38,574 bases of DNA from Enterococcus columbae DSM 7374 = ATCC 51263 (GCF_000406925.1 NZ_KE136347.1:756199-794772); one strand, 5' to 3'. Positions 15,686-24,739 are shown, counted from the first letter of the stretch. Notes: generated by a model not told the origin, from the letters alone. Translations and numbers: made by a program.

Positions 15686-16720
15686 TCAGAAAACTGCAAC
15701 TTGTTGTAGTGTATCTTCAAAAACTTGTTTCAACTCTGGAGCAGGTTCTTCACCACAAGATTCTGTTACGGCATTGATAATCGTATTTTTAATATCTGTT
15801 TCCGTCATTTTACGAAGTGAACGAAGCAAATCCATATCACCAAGTGAAATAATTAATTCTTGATTGTCTTCAACTTCTTCTTTTAATTCTACAACTTTAT
15901 CCAAGAGACTCATACAATAAGTATCAACACCTAACGTATCAAAACTTGTTTCAAACATCGCATAATCTTGTAATTTTTCAATGAAACACTGAGAAGTAAG
16001 GGTATCATATATTCCACACCATTTTTCATGTGAAGTATGCCATACATTATCGTCTTTAAGCACCTCATGATGATTTTCGTAATAAATTTCATCAAAATAT
16101 CTTAATGAAACGGTAAACATTGAAAGTAACGAAAAAATTGAAAAAATAGTTGACTTTTTATCTGCAGCTATATCATTTTGGAAAATATTTATAAGTAATG
16201 TAAGTACATTATATTCTCTATCAACGAGTTCTCTCATTTTGGCTTCTGAATATGGTTGTTTTATTCTTCTACAATCAAGCATATCAACATGATCAGATAA
16301 TACTTTATTAAATTCATAGCCTGAATGAACATCATTACCTTGTTTTACAACATTTTGAAGTCGATTCAGTTGTTGAGTGATTTCTGCACTCATCCGATCA
16401 AGTTTTTCATACAAAATAGCAAATCCCGCACATGTAGCACATAAGTTCATTCCGTTTAACAAAAGACCAATCTTTTGCGCTTGCATCACTTGTCCAACAA
16501 GTTTCAAATTACGCTCATTTAACAAAGTATTTTTATTAAGAATCTTTACTACATTTTCCATTGCTACTTGTTCTTGAACTTGAGGTAACTCATTTAGCAT
16601 AACCTTTTGAAACGCTGCTATTCTTTTATTTTTTCCACGAACAACAATTTCCAAAATTTTATTGTCATTTAAAAATTGTTTTAATTGTTCTAGTGTATTT
16701 ACATTTATTATTTCACTCAT
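15686..16720 (-). CDS. Unrecognised protein with central hydrophobic helix and coiled coil
   Basis: A 344-aa protein that I do not recognise. Residues about 50-80 are helical, 84-104 hydrophobic (IGLLLNGMNLCATCAGFAIL), and 105-126 a likely coiled coil (EKLDRMSAEITQQLNRLQ). A second hydrophobic stretch lies at about 193-213 (TIFSIFSLLSMFTVSLRYF). Both could be weak membrane segments or oligomerisation helices. The C-terminus is acidic and helical. I chose the ATG at 16720 because GGAGGGGGGAT precedes it. It overlaps the upstream stop by eight bases and lies 11 bases before the AAA+ ATPase. Confidence 0.7.
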   Translation of the reverse strand: MSEIINVNTLEQLKQFLNDNKILEIVVRGKNKRIAAFQKVMLNELPQVQEQVAMENVVKILNKNTLLNERNLKLVGQVMQAQKIGLLLNGMNLCATCAGFAILYEKLDRMSAEITQQLNRLQNVVKQGNDVHSGYEFNKVLSDHVDMLDCRRIKQPYSEAKMRELVDREYNVLTLLINIFQNDIAADKKSTIFSIFSLLSMFTVSLRYFDEIYYENHHEVLKDDNVWHTSHEKWCGIYDTLTSQCFIEKLQDYAMFETSFDTLGVDTYCMSLLDKVVELKEEVEDNQELIISLGDMDLLRSLRKMTETDIKNTIINAVTESCGEEPAPELKQVFEDTLQQVAVF

Positions 16721-17360
16721 GATAATATCCCCCCTCCACTTTATCATTCAAAATTGTATGAAGTAGAATAATTGTCATAATGAACGTTCCCGTATCAGAA
16801 CAATATAAGTCTTTAATATCGAATTTATTCTTCTTTACAGCAATAAGTGTTTCTTGTTCAGTTTTCATAGAATCAATAAGATATTTAGGATTTAACACTT
16901 TTATTGAGAAATCAATATTTGTGACTTCTTTTCCATTATTTTTTAAAATCGATGTATACAAGCAAAACATTATTCTTGAATAATCAACTAAATCTCTGAC
17001 AGATAAATTTCTTGAATTTCTAATATTTAATGCTTTCTCATAGTATTTACGAGCCCTAGGTACAATAATTGGTGTTGAATTATTCTTTTTAGCCTGTGGG
17101 GTTTTAGCAATTTTTTTCCCAACAATAGAATCAATGTCCTTAATATAGCTTTCAATCTGTTTATCAAAGCTTTTATTCATTTTAAGCTCAAGTTTCTCAA
17201 AATAATCACATAGTTTTTCGGATAAAATATGCTGTGTAATCTCCTCTTCAGAAATAATAGCAAATGTGATGTATTCCCCAACAAGTATTTTTTTTAATGC
17301 TTCAAATTCTGTTTGTCTTAGTTTTGAAACAGTATTCTTTATAAAATCAGTATATTTCAA
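16713..17360 (-). CDS. Unrecognised first gene of the AAA+ operon
   Basis: A 215-aa protein, lysine-rich and largely helical, with no motif that I recognise. A basic linker (KKIAKTPQAKKNNSTPIIV) at about 92-110 separates an N-terminal half from a C-terminal half ending GTFIMTIILLHTILN. I chose the TTG at 17360 because TTGGAGGAATTAG gives an SD at ideal spacing; the ATG at 17378 would put it inside the gene. Its stop overlaps the next start (ATGAGTGA), so the three genes are translationally linked. Confidence 0.65.
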   Translation of the reverse strand: MKYTDFIKNTVSKLRQTEFEALKKILVGEYITFAIISEEEITQHILSEKLCDYFEKLELKMNKSFDKQIESYIKDIDSIVGKKIAKTPQAKKNNSTPIIVPRARKYYEKALNIRNSRNLSVRDLVDYSRIMFCLYTSILKNNGKEVTNIDFSIKVLNPKYLIDSMKTEQETLIAVKKNKFDIKDLYCSDTGTFIMTIILLHTILNDKVEGGYYHE

Positions 17361-17463
17361 ACTAATTCCTCCAATCACTTATATCTACACATTTTTTATA
17401 GAAATTCTACACTATTGAAAGTTTCTCATTAGCTATCACGTACACCAATATTCCATATATTCT

Positions 17464-17890
17464 TCATAAATAAACTTCAGTCATTGGTTTTCCAACTAAT
17501 AAGCCATTAATTCTAGAAAAATTTTCCTCATTACTTAAATCAAATAGTGTCTTTCGATATTTTTTAGGATTTATTTTTTCAACACTTGTTTCTAAAAGTA
17601 AAATCTTATTGTTCTCTTCTTCTAGTTCAAGTAATAGCTGATATTTTTTGCATAAAAGTGGTGAATCAGCGTATCACTTACATCGTAAAGTATCCTTCTA
17701 ATATTTTCCCACTAAACAATGATTTTACATGTAGCAACTGAAGAACTTGATTTTTATGCTTTTTAAGTTTAAATCCAATCTTTTCTATTTCAAAAACTGT
17801 TCTTCCTTAAAACCAATTTATACTAGAAATGATTTTTGACTAGATACTTTTCTCAATTCTACATTCCAATTTTTATCAATCAACTTGTAT
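17464..17890 (-). pseudogene. Decayed gene remnant upstream of the AAA+ operon
   Basis: On the minus strand, fragments in shifting frames are protein-like: LIDKNWNVELRKVSSQKSF, then FEIEKIGFKLKKHKNQVLQL with LFSGKILEGYF, then ELEEENNKILLLETSVEKIN followed by FSRINGLLVGKPMTEVYL and a TGA stop at 17464. Stops and frameshifts separate them and no start with an SD remains. Family unknown. The debris indicates earlier turnover at this locus and fills most of the 554-bp gap before the GyrI-like gene. Confidence 0.5.
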
Positions 17891-17914
17891 TTGGGTGATT
17901 AATCGATTGTAAAT

Positions 17915-18550
17915 TTACCCCTTCGGACGAACAGGATGGCGTAAAATGGTTTTTAGTTTTTCAGGGGCACATCTTCTAGGATCAGATAAATAAATTTCAT
18001 GATGATGACGAGAGGCGCTAAAATCATTTTCATAACCTGCTTCTTCTAAAAATGCTTCCATTACTTTTAATGAGTGAACTTCTTCATCATACGGACCAAC
18101 ATGTAACATTTGTACGACTTCACCTTCATCAATAGTAAGCAATTTAGCAGTAATTGAAGATAGTTTTTTCTTTGTTAGCGCTTGTTTTTTCGCCCACTCA
18201 AAATCTTTTTCGGTAACAAAATCAGGTACACGAATAACTGATAACCATTGAAATAAATCCTTACGCGTTTGATCATAGCCTTGAATACCCGTCTGCCACC
18301 AGAATCCTTCTAATGGTGGGACTACATATTCAAAAAAGCCTAAGATTTCATAATCCGTCTTATAACTCATTTTCAATGTATAGCTTAACATATAGAGTTC
18401 TTGTATTGCTTTTTGATAATCACCATTTACATCATTAGGATCTCCTTGACCGTAAATTCCTAAAAATTTCATTTTCGGAATGGTAATAATTGTTGGCTGC
18501 TTTTTTGGTTGATAAAGTTGCTTAAACTCTTTTTTATAATCAAATGCCAT
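17915..18550 (-). CDS. GyrI-like small-molecule-binding domain protein
   Basis: A 211-aa standalone GyrI-like (SOUL/BacR-C fold) protein: KKEFKQLYQPKKQPTIITIP, FLGIYGQGDPNDVNGDYQKA, FWWQTGIQGYDQTRKDLFQW and the C-terminal HVGPYDEEVHSLKVMEAFLE with HHHEIYLSDPRR. Such proteins bind or hydrolyse hydrophobic cationic drugs, or act as sensor halves. I chose the ATG at 18550 because AAAGGAGTAGAAAC precedes it. A possible extended -10 (TGCTATAAT) lies about 300 bp upstream on the same strand, near 18850. Confidence 0.88.
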   Translation of the reverse strand: MAFDYKKEFKQLYQPKKQPTIITIPKMKFLGIYGQGDPNDVNGDYQKAIQELYMLSYTLKMSYKTDYEILGFFEYVVPPLEGFWWQTGIQGYDQTRKDLFQWLSVIRVPDFVTEKDFEWAKKQALTKKKLSSITAKLLTIDEGEVVQMLHVGPYDEEVHSLKVMEAFLEEAGYENDFSASRHHHEIYLSDPRRCAPEKLKTILRHPVRPKG

Positions 18551-19001
18551 GTTTCTACTCCTTTTTTCTTTGAACATTACAAACCTATCACAATACCTAA
18601 AAATTTGATCGATAATCCCTTCATAACGAATCAACGTCATATAATACGAATCCCATCGTTATACTAAGAAATAAACCCTGAACCAATTCTTTCACCAAGT
18701 AATTCTGCAATACACGCTCAGGTATATCTTTTAAATATAAAAATCAACGGATTATTTATAACTAAAGCTCCTATTTGATACCATTGTTTTTGAATAATTA
18801 CTAGATAAAATTACAACAAAAAAATGCGCAACAAAATATGATTATCTATACATCAATTATAGCAGATTTTACTGTATTTTTATGTTGAAAATTTTGATAA
18901 GCAAAATCTTAAAATTAAAAACTTATAACAAAAAATAGAAAAAATTTTCTATCTCTGTACTTTCAACTTAAAAAATAACTCCATCTATCCCTCCACTAAA
19001 A

Positions 19002-19041
19002 AACAGTCTAAAAAGTTCCCCCTACGAACTTTTAGACTGTT
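19002..19041 (-). terminator. Intrinsic terminator after the 179-aa membrane protein gene
   Basis: Arms AACAGTCTAAAAAGTT (19002-19017) and AACTTTTAGACTGTT (19027-19041, one base shorter) give a stem of about 15 bp followed by six T on the minus strand. The rest of the 18551-19082 gap is AT-rich and holds no gene that I can see. Confidence 0.8.
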
Positions 19042-19082
19042 AACTTAATAGAGACTGAGACTATTTCATATCATTAGCACTT

Positions 19083-19622
19083 TCAAGATTTATTAATCAT
19101 AGTTGATTTTATCTTTATCGCTTTTACAAAGACAAAAGCTGCGAAAAGTATTTGAGGGGCCAAACAGTGAAGAAAAGCATTTAAACCAACATCCCATAAT
19201 GATCCAGTGGAAAACCAACGCTCGCTCCCAGGAATAACAGGAAAAATCACCATGGTTAAATGATCAGGTCCAAAAACTGAGTAATGCACGGGAACAAAAA
19301 GACAAATGCCATACACCATCGCATGCATCAACACCCCAGCAATAATGGTAACAAGTGCAGCAAGCCTTACTTTAAACAAAGATAGTCGCCTCTTTCCGTA
19401 AAGATAGCTAGCCGAAAAGCAAACTGCACAAAAAGCGCAATAATTCACCAAAGCCATCTGAATAAATGGCCAGCGCAGCTTTAACATTGTCCCTATATCT
19501 AAAAAAGTAACCCTTGGATGATTAGCAATAAAAACAATTGCTAAAACAGAAAACAATAAACATACAAACAAAAGGAAAAATGGCAGGCTTAAAAATATCG
19601 TTTTTAAGGTTGGTTTTCTCAT
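19083..19622 (-). CDS. Membrane protein of unknown function, four to five helices
   Basis: A 179-aa hydrophobic protein: segments at about 8-33 (IFLSLPFFLLFVCLLFSVLA), 50-73, 85-112 (LVTIIAGVLMHAMVYGICLF), 118-130 and 150-170. The N-terminus (MRKPTLK) is positive, so it is probably cytoplasmic. I do not recognise a family. Downstream is a clear terminator. The gene upstream (ends 19712) is 90 bases away and could be in the same transcript. Confidence 0.65.
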   Translation of the reverse strand: MRKPTLKTIFLSLPFFLLFVCLLFSVLAIVFIANHPRVTFLDIGTMLKLRWPFIQMALVNYCAFCAVCFSASYLYGKRRLSLFKVRLAALVTIIAGVLMHAMVYGICLFVPVHYSVFGPDHLTMVIFPVIPGSERWFSTGSLWDVGLNAFLHCLAPQILFAAFVFVKAIKIKSTMINKS

Positions 19623-19711
19623 CTTTGACTTTCCCTTCGTTTAAATATTTTTGGATTCGTCAAATGAAAATTCATTTATTCTAACCAGTATTTTTCATCT
19701 GACGATACAAA

Positions 19712-20263
19712 TTAGTCTTTATAATCTTCAGACCGAGGGATTTTTCTATTTTGTTGGCGTAATTTGAAAGCCTGAATCTGTTCATTATAACAATGATCAC
19801 ATAACGTTTTTTTCCACCGCAAATCTGTCCGTAATGACCCTTTTTCACCACAAAATTCACAAATTTGCTTCGATTGCTCCTCTGTTTCACTGATAATATC
19901 GTCAATGGCTTGCCTTAGTAACGCGATTTCTTCGTCATCTTGTTGATTACTTGGTGAAAATCTAAGTGACTGACTATCCGAAAAATCAATTGCTGAAATG
20001 CTTTGAGGAAAATCTTTAAATCCGTAATAAAACCTAAGCGTACCAAACTTTTCCTTAATTTGCAGTGGGATGAAATCAATCTCTCTACCTGCCTGCTCGT
20101 ATTCTTCTGTGATACGCAAGCAGCAATCACTTAACAACGCATACCATCCCGCTGCACACTCAAAACCCCAACGTTGATAGATAGTTCCCTCCTCAGCACG
20201 CTCGCGTTTCATAAAAGGAAACTCATTTTGGAGACTTGCCGACCAATCATCATTTATAGCCAT
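19712..20263 (-). CDS. Hypothetical protein with C-terminal zinc ribbon
   Basis: A 183-aa soluble protein. The N-terminal part contains RWGFECAAGWYALLSDCCLR and KEKFGTLRFYYGF, a pattern I have seen in uncharacterised proteins but cannot name. The C-terminus has CEFCG (around residue 145) and CDHCY (around 165), a four-cysteine zinc site, followed by a basic tail. I chose the ATG at 20263 because GGGGAAAGCAA precedes it. Confidence 0.7.
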   Translation of the reverse strand: MAINDDWSASLQNEFPFMKRERAEEGTIYQRWGFECAAGWYALLSDCCLRITEEYEQAGREIDFIPLQIKEKFGTLRFYYGFKDFPQSISAIDFSDSQSLRFSPSNQQDDEEIALLRQAIDDIISETEEQSKQICEFCGEKGSLRTDLRWKKTLCDHCYNEQIQAFKLRQQNRKIPRSEDYKD

Positions 20264-20363
20264 TTGCTTTCCCCTCTCTTTCATAACACCTAAAAAAAAT
20301 GCTACTAATCTAAAAGCTTATAAAAAAATTTTTTAGCTAACTTTATCAGTATTCCACTAAAAA

Positions 20364-20543
20364 TCACGCAACGAACAATAAAGTTAACATCACAAAAACA
20401 ATCAAAAGATTTATCAAAATGACTGTAAAAAATAACCGATTTTTTTGCTTTTTATTTAGCTTCTTTGATCGAACCGCATAAAAAAGAATGACCAAAGAAA
20501 ATAGGATAAACCCATTACAAAGTATCGTTATATATCTAAACAT
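20364..20543 (-). CDS. Small two-helix membrane protein
   Basis: A 59-codon ORF: helix 1 FILFSLVILFYAV, a basic turn RSKKLNKKQKNR, helix 2 LFFTVILINLLIVFVMLTLL. The amphipathic layout and the positive loop are protein-like, but the SD (GGTAGTG) is weak. The remaining gap up to 20731 shows nothing more. Confidence 0.5.
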   Translation of the reverse strand: MFRYITILCNGFILFSLVILFYAVRSKKLNKKQKNRLFFTVILINLLIVFVMLTLLFVA

Positions 20544-20731
20544 AGCACTACCAATTACAAGAAAACGATCACAGCTATCTCGTCCTTTCTTTGATAATTA
20601 ACTCTCTATTTCTATCTCTATTATACTAAAATTGCGAACGGTTTCAAAATAGTGGGAGATGGAAGATATTCAGCGATAATATATAATAATTTCATTTCTA
20701 TGTACTTTCAAGATAATTTGAAACGCTCAAT

Positions 20732-21154
20732 TTAAAGATATTTCACCAATCTTAATTGCTCTTTTTTCTCATCAAAACCATGCGCTTGATAAAATTGATG
20801 CGCTTCTTTTCTACTCAAGCCAGAATTTAGTCTCATCGTATAAATATCATTTTCTTTAGCCCATTGTTCCGCAGCTTCCATCAATTTTCTTCCTATCCCT
20901 TGTTTTTGATAATTATTTGCAACAGCTAAACCTAAGATATTAACCATACTCTCTAGATACAGTACCTTATATTTTTCGACATGGATAAATCCTACAACTT
21001 TAGCACCGACTTCAGCAACAAAAACCATTTCTCTCTCTTTATCTAAATGTTCAAGCCGCCTTTTTACTAAGCTCTTGTCACACTTATAGCCTAATGCTTC
21101 ATTGCAAATTTTACATATATCAACATAATCACTCACTTGAAATTTTCTAAGCAT
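20732..21154 (-). CDS. GNAT-family N-acetyltransferase
   Basis: A 140-aa single GNAT domain. Acetyl-CoA-binding motif A is VNILGLAVANNYQKQGIGRK (about residues 70-90), followed by LMEAAEQWAKEN and the closing HQFYQAHGFDEKKEQ. The substrate cannot be deduced; the N-terminus LRKFQVSDYVDICKICNEAL is a common RimI-like opening. The SD AAGAGGATGAAAG fits the ATG. No partner gene. Confidence 0.92.
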   Translation of the reverse strand: MLRKFQVSDYVDICKICNEALGYKCDKSLVKRRLEHLDKEREMVFVAEVGAKVVGFIHVEKYKVLYLESMVNILGLAVANNYQKQGIGRKLMEAAEQWAKENDIYTMRLNSGLSRKEAHQFYQAHGFDEKKEQLRLVKYL

Positions 21155-21465
21155 CTTTCATCCTCTTTTTACTAAATTATCTGTTCACTTTTATCATATA
21201 ACTGGTTGGCAGAAAATACGGATAGCCTACATATTTTTTGTAATCATATAGTAGCCAAAAGTTAGCTTCAGTTGAATTAATTACAAGCTAGCTTTATAAA
21301 AAGCTACTTATTCTTACTTAAAAGTATTCATCAAAATCTTCTTTACTAAAACGAATTGATGGCTAAATTAATTTGTTTGCGAGAGCTAGATGAACTATAA
21401 ACAAAAACTTAATGACTATATTCTGTCTTTCAGCAATAACAATTTATAATCAATAGACCACACTT
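21155..21465. other. Intergenic gap, nothing recognised
   Basis: 311 AT-rich bases between the GNAT gene and the YcgL-like gene. No ORF with an SD, no strong hairpin with a T-run and no repeat were seen. Confidence 0.6.
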
Positions 21466-22254
21466 TTAGTCTTTATTCTCTATCAATCCTAGTTCATACA
21501 AGAAAAAATCATTTAACATTTGCCAATCGACCTTCTGCGTCATATTTTGATTATTTAGATATGCCTCAATTTCTGGAATCGACGCTTCAATAAAGGCATG
21601 AATCGCCTCAATTGGTGCTATTTGGGCTAATTCTGAACTGGACATTTTGATGCTTAGCAAATTTGTTACTGTAGTCATGAGTTCACCAGGCAAACAAGCT
21701 TTTACCAACTCGTCAAATAAAACGGGTGGTGCGGTATGATACTTTTGTAGCCAGCGACAAGCTAAAATAGGGCGTAATGCATAAAAGTATTTTTTTGGTT
21801 GTACAATATTTCCACTTAAATACTTGGCAAGATGCCCCTTAGCAATCGATAAATAGTGATACATCATGCGTTCTTCAGATAAACACATTGACAAAAGTGG
21901 TGCTAATCTTGCTACAAAATCCGTCCTTACATACACAATCGGCGCGTTAAACCATTCAAATAAAGTTGGATTGGACTTTGCTAATAATTTCAAAGTCTTA
22001 TCTAGATCCCAGCCACTCACATCCCACGTCTCATCAATAGGTAACTCAATCACATCTCTATCAGGTAGCAGTTTTAGATAAGCTGGTGCCTTTCGTTTAT
22101 AAATAAATCGCACATCAAAATCACTATCTGGTGAGGCAAAACCCCACGCCCGACTACCAGATTCCACAGCCCAAAGTATCTCAATATCATACTTTTCTTC
22201 AATTTCCTTCAACTTTTGCGGCACTAAAACCATCATTTCTGCTTGTGTTTTCAT
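21466..22254 (-). CDS. YcgL-family predicted nucleotidyltransferase
   Basis: A 262-aa protein of the polymerase-beta-like superfamily (DUF4111/YcgL, DNA polymerase beta family). The active site is GSRAWGFASPDSDFDVRFIY (about residues 32-51), with the metal-binding aspartates in SDFDVR. KSNPTLFEWFNAPIVY and the KKYFYALRPILACRWLQ region are typical. Substrate unknown. The neighbouring DUF4268 gene is on the same strand 101 bases upstream and may be co-transcribed. Confidence 0.9.
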   Translation of the reverse strand: MKTQAEMMVLVPQKLKEIEEKYDIEILWAVESGSRAWGFASPDSDFDVRFIYKRKAPAYLKLLPDRDVIELPIDETWDVSGWDLDKTLKLLAKSNPTLFEWFNAPIVYVRTDFVARLAPLLSMCLSEERMMYHYLSIAKGHLAKYLSGNIVQPKKYFYALRPILACRWLQKYHTAPPVLFDELVKACLPGELMTTVTNLLSIKMSSSELAQIAPIEAIHAFIEASIPEIEAYLNNQNMTQKVDWQMLNDFFLYELGLIENKD

Positions 22255-22355
22255 AGGTGGACCTTTCTAGTATTATTTTAAAGTCTGACGTTTCAAAAAT
22301 AAAAAGAACTTTTATCAAGTAGTAGTTGTAGCTTTATTATCAATAAATTTTGTAT

Positions 22356-23282
22356 TTATATATACTTGTTAAATGCTAGTTTCATTTTAACCATAACTTC
22401 GGTTAACCATTCAAACTGTGATTCCCAAGTAGCTTTATCGGCAAATTGGACAGATTTTTCCAAAACAATCCTACTCGCTTTTCTATCAGGTAACTCACGC
22501 CAATCAAACTCCAAACCTGAAGATGATTCAATATCGTCTTTATGTTCAAAAAGGCTATGAAATAAATCAGTGTCCTCACTAATAAATAATTCAACATCCA
22601 ATTCATCTCTTTTTTGAATTTGTGAAACAGCGATATGACACGCTGAAGAACCGATACTGAAATTCATCCAGTGATTATTAGACGGTTTTCTTCTTCTAAA
22701 ATGCTTAGAAAATGTTGGATTTTTAAATGCATAATCCTCAAAAGCAACCCAGTATTCATATCGCAACTGTTGCGTTTTGTTAGCAGATTCGCTCATCTTT
22801 ACTTCTTTAGTCCAATCATTTGGTCGTTCAATGACTTCAAACTTCACAGCAGGTTCCGAATTGCCAATTTGATACAATTTGATTTCACATAAGAAAAATC
22901 CGACTTTATCATCTGTATGATTATTCAGCCACTCAATTGCAGCTTTATGTTCTTCACGTGCATGCTTAACAACCCACACAATTACTTCTGCGGATTTACC
23001 AGAAGCATATGTAATTAATTTACCCAGATGGTCGTGATTGGTATCTTCTAATTGATTTTCAATGATAATTTTTCTATTCGTACCAATTTCAGAAGCAAAA
23101 ATATCAACATTAAAATCCCCTACATTGGATTCTGTTTCATCAACTGAAATGTCAATTCCTAATGTATCACCTAATAATGAAATATTGTCATCTTGTGAAA
23201 GCCAAGGTGTAAAATCAAGAGCTTCATGTGGCCATACCGTTCGTAAATCTTTTATTTCTTCTAATCTGCTTAATCTGATCAT
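22356..23282 (-). CDS. DUF4268 protein with PD-(D/E)xK-like N-terminal region
   Basis: A 308-aa protein. Residues about 50-120 have a nuclease-fold pattern: FNVDIFASE, then RKIIIENQLEDTNHDHLGKL and SAEVIVWVVKHAREEHKAAI, where D-x(n)-ENQ resembles the D-ExQ active site of PD-(D/E)xK enzymes. The C-terminal 120 residues resemble DUF4268 (LRYEYWVAFEDYAFKNP to KMKLAFNKYI). Such proteins are found in accessory and restriction islands. Function unknown; a nuclease is an inference. AAAGGAG lies 13 bases before the ATG. Confidence 0.82.
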   Translation of the reverse strand: MIRLSRLEEIKDLRTVWPHEALDFTPWLSQDDNISLLGDTLGIDISVDETESNVGDFNVDIFASEIGTNRKIIIENQLEDTNHDHLGKLITYASGKSAEVIVWVVKHAREEHKAAIEWLNNHTDDKVGFFLCEIKLYQIGNSEPAVKFEVIERPNDWTKEVKMSESANKTQQLRYEYWVAFEDYAFKNPTFSKHFRRRKPSNNHWMNFSIGSSACHIAVSQIQKRDELDVELFISEDTDLFHSLFEHKDDIESSSGLEFDWRELPDRKASRIVLEKSVQFADKATWESQFEWLTEVMVKMKLAFNKYI

Positions 23283-24110
23283 TTTGTATCAAGGCTCCTT
23301 TCAACTTTGAAAACCTATTGTCATTTCACTAATAAATTATAACTTTTTATCCATTCCTCTTTGATAACGTCGGTTAATTTTAATAACTATTATTCGATGT
23401 TTGATATCATGCTATGTAAATTCCATTGCACCGTTGATTTGCCCAAATTATTCAACAGTTAGCGCATTGAAAGAATAATGTCCAGAAACAATATCGGTTT
23501 GTTTCACAGCCCTGATATGTTGAACTATCCGGAATTTCAGGATAGTTGCAGCTACTTCGAGTTATGAGTGAGTATCAATCTTTTTAAATGTTTTTTTCTA
23601 TCAAGATAACAAAAAAAGACATCTGTTTCCTCTATAATTAAGTCGACCAAAACCATTAAGGAATGAAACAAGATGTCTTTACTAAAGAATATCAAAAAAA
23701 CTGTCCAGTTACAACTACTTTTATCAAAATATTCTAAAATTATTATTCGAATATAATAGTTCCGAATTTATCACTTTTAAAAAATACCTTTAAAGATCAG
23801 GGATTACAGCTACCATTTTCAATTATTATAGTGTTGTACTCGCGATATTTGCTATTATATTTTTTTGCTCTACCTCTAGTTCCTATACCAAGTTTTCATC
23901 ACTCATACAATGCATATCGGATAAACACTAATTCATCAGCTAAAAGTGATTTTATTCTGATTTGAAAAAGTGCCACTACACGAGCATTTTTTCTATAAAA
24001 GTATAGGATTTGCATGCATAGCTTCACGACTTTCGAGAGTGAGACCCCACGCCCGTTTGCTAAGGACAAATATATTTGAGAAATTTTGACATATCCTTAA
24101 TTTTATAAAA
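23283..24110. other. Gene-free gap carrying a decayed IS 5' end
   Basis: Between the DUF4268 gene and the toxin-antitoxin promoter. It holds a hairpin (AACTATCC at 23523-23530, GGATAGTT at 23540-23547) and the IS remnant at 23618-23756. From 23760 to 24110 there is only AT-rich sequence without a plausible gene. Confidence 0.6.
23618..23756 (+). pseudogene. Decayed 5' end of the IS transposase also seen at 38504
   Basis: Positions 23618-23730 are nearly identical to 38449-38561 (upstream region, SD and start codon). The remnant ORF begins MSLLKNIKK, then a one-base deletion shifts the frame (TVQLQLLLSKYS) and a TAA ends it after 27 codons. The rest of the transposase is missing. It lies in the same orientation as the copy at the window's right edge. 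Confidence 0.8.
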
Positions 24111-24147
24111 TTGACCATCTAAAGAAATAATAGTATAATTTCTTTAG
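24111..24147 (+). promoter_or_regulatory. Promoter and palindromic operator of the toxin-antitoxin operon
   Basis: TTGACC (24111-24116), a 17-bp spacer and TATAAT (24134-24139). A perfect inverted repeat CTAAAGAAAT (24119-24128) and ATTTCTTTAG (24138-24147) straddles the -10 box. This is the expected layout for autorepression by a Phd/YefM antitoxin. Confidence 0.85.
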
Positions 24148-24165
24148 ATTAAAGGAGGTGCTATC

Positions 24166-24438
24166 ATGCCTAACATTAAATCCAGTACAGATTTACGTAA
24201 TAATTACAATGAAATCTCTTCATTTTGTCACGAAACAGGTGAACCTATCTTCATTACAAAAAACGGTCGTGGTGACCTCGCTGTTATGAGCATTGATGTA
24301 TTCAACAAATTCATGGGTAGATATGAACTGTATCATCTACTAGAACAAAGTGAATCTGATTTCGAAAATAGCCGTACCCTAACTTTTGATGATTCCATGA
24401 AAAGTTTAAGGGAGGAGCTAAAAAATGGAACAATATAA
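24166..24438 (+). CDS. Antitoxin of the Phd/YefM family
   Basis: A 90-aa antitoxin. The Phd/YefM DNA-binding fold is visible as IKSSTDLRNNYNEISSFCHE, then GEPIFITKNGRGDLAVMSID (about residues 26-45). The acidic, flexible C-terminus (about 60-90) would wrap the toxin. The SD GGAGGTGCTATC is strong. It overlaps the toxin start by 14 bases. It probably represses its own promoter through the palindrome at 24119-24147. Confidence 0.93.
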   Translation: MPNIKSSTDLRNNYNEISSFCHETGEPIFITKNGRGDLAVMSIDVFNKFMGRYELYHLLEQSESDFENSRTLTFDDSMKSLREELKNGTI

Positions 24439-24739
24439 GATACTCGTTTCTGAAATCTATCACAGAGACCTAAAAGGTATAATACATTATATTTCTCATA
24501 ATTTAGATGCGCCGTTTACTGCATCTGACTTACTTGATGAGATAGAATCTACTGTTTCTAGTCTATCTACCATGCCACAGCGCTATGAATTGGTTAATGA
24601 TAACTATCTTCGCGGTAAGGAGTTTAGAAAATGTCTTGTTAAGAATTACATTATTTTCTATAAAATTCATGAAGAAAGTAAGACTGTAATGGTTCATAGA
24701 ATTCTTCATACAAGACAAAATTGGATGGATATCCTATAA
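24425..24739 (+). CDS. Toxin of the RelE/ParE superfamily
   Basis: A 104-aa protein of the RelE/ParE fold: YKILVSEIYHRDLKGIIHYI, then LDEIESTVSSLSTMPQRYEL, RKCLVKNYIIFYKI and VMVHRILHTRQNWMDIL. The Arg/His/Arg pattern near the C-terminus (HRILHTRQNW) fits the superfamily. Whether it cuts mRNA (RelE) or inhibits gyrase (ParE) cannot be told. A weak hairpin with a T-tract follows at about 24738-24775. Confidence 0.92.
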   Translation: MEQYKILVSEIYHRDLKGIIHYISHNLDAPFTASDLLDEIESTVSSLSTMPQRYELVNDNYLRGKEFRKCLVKNYIIFYKIHEESKTVMVHRILHTRQNWMDIL

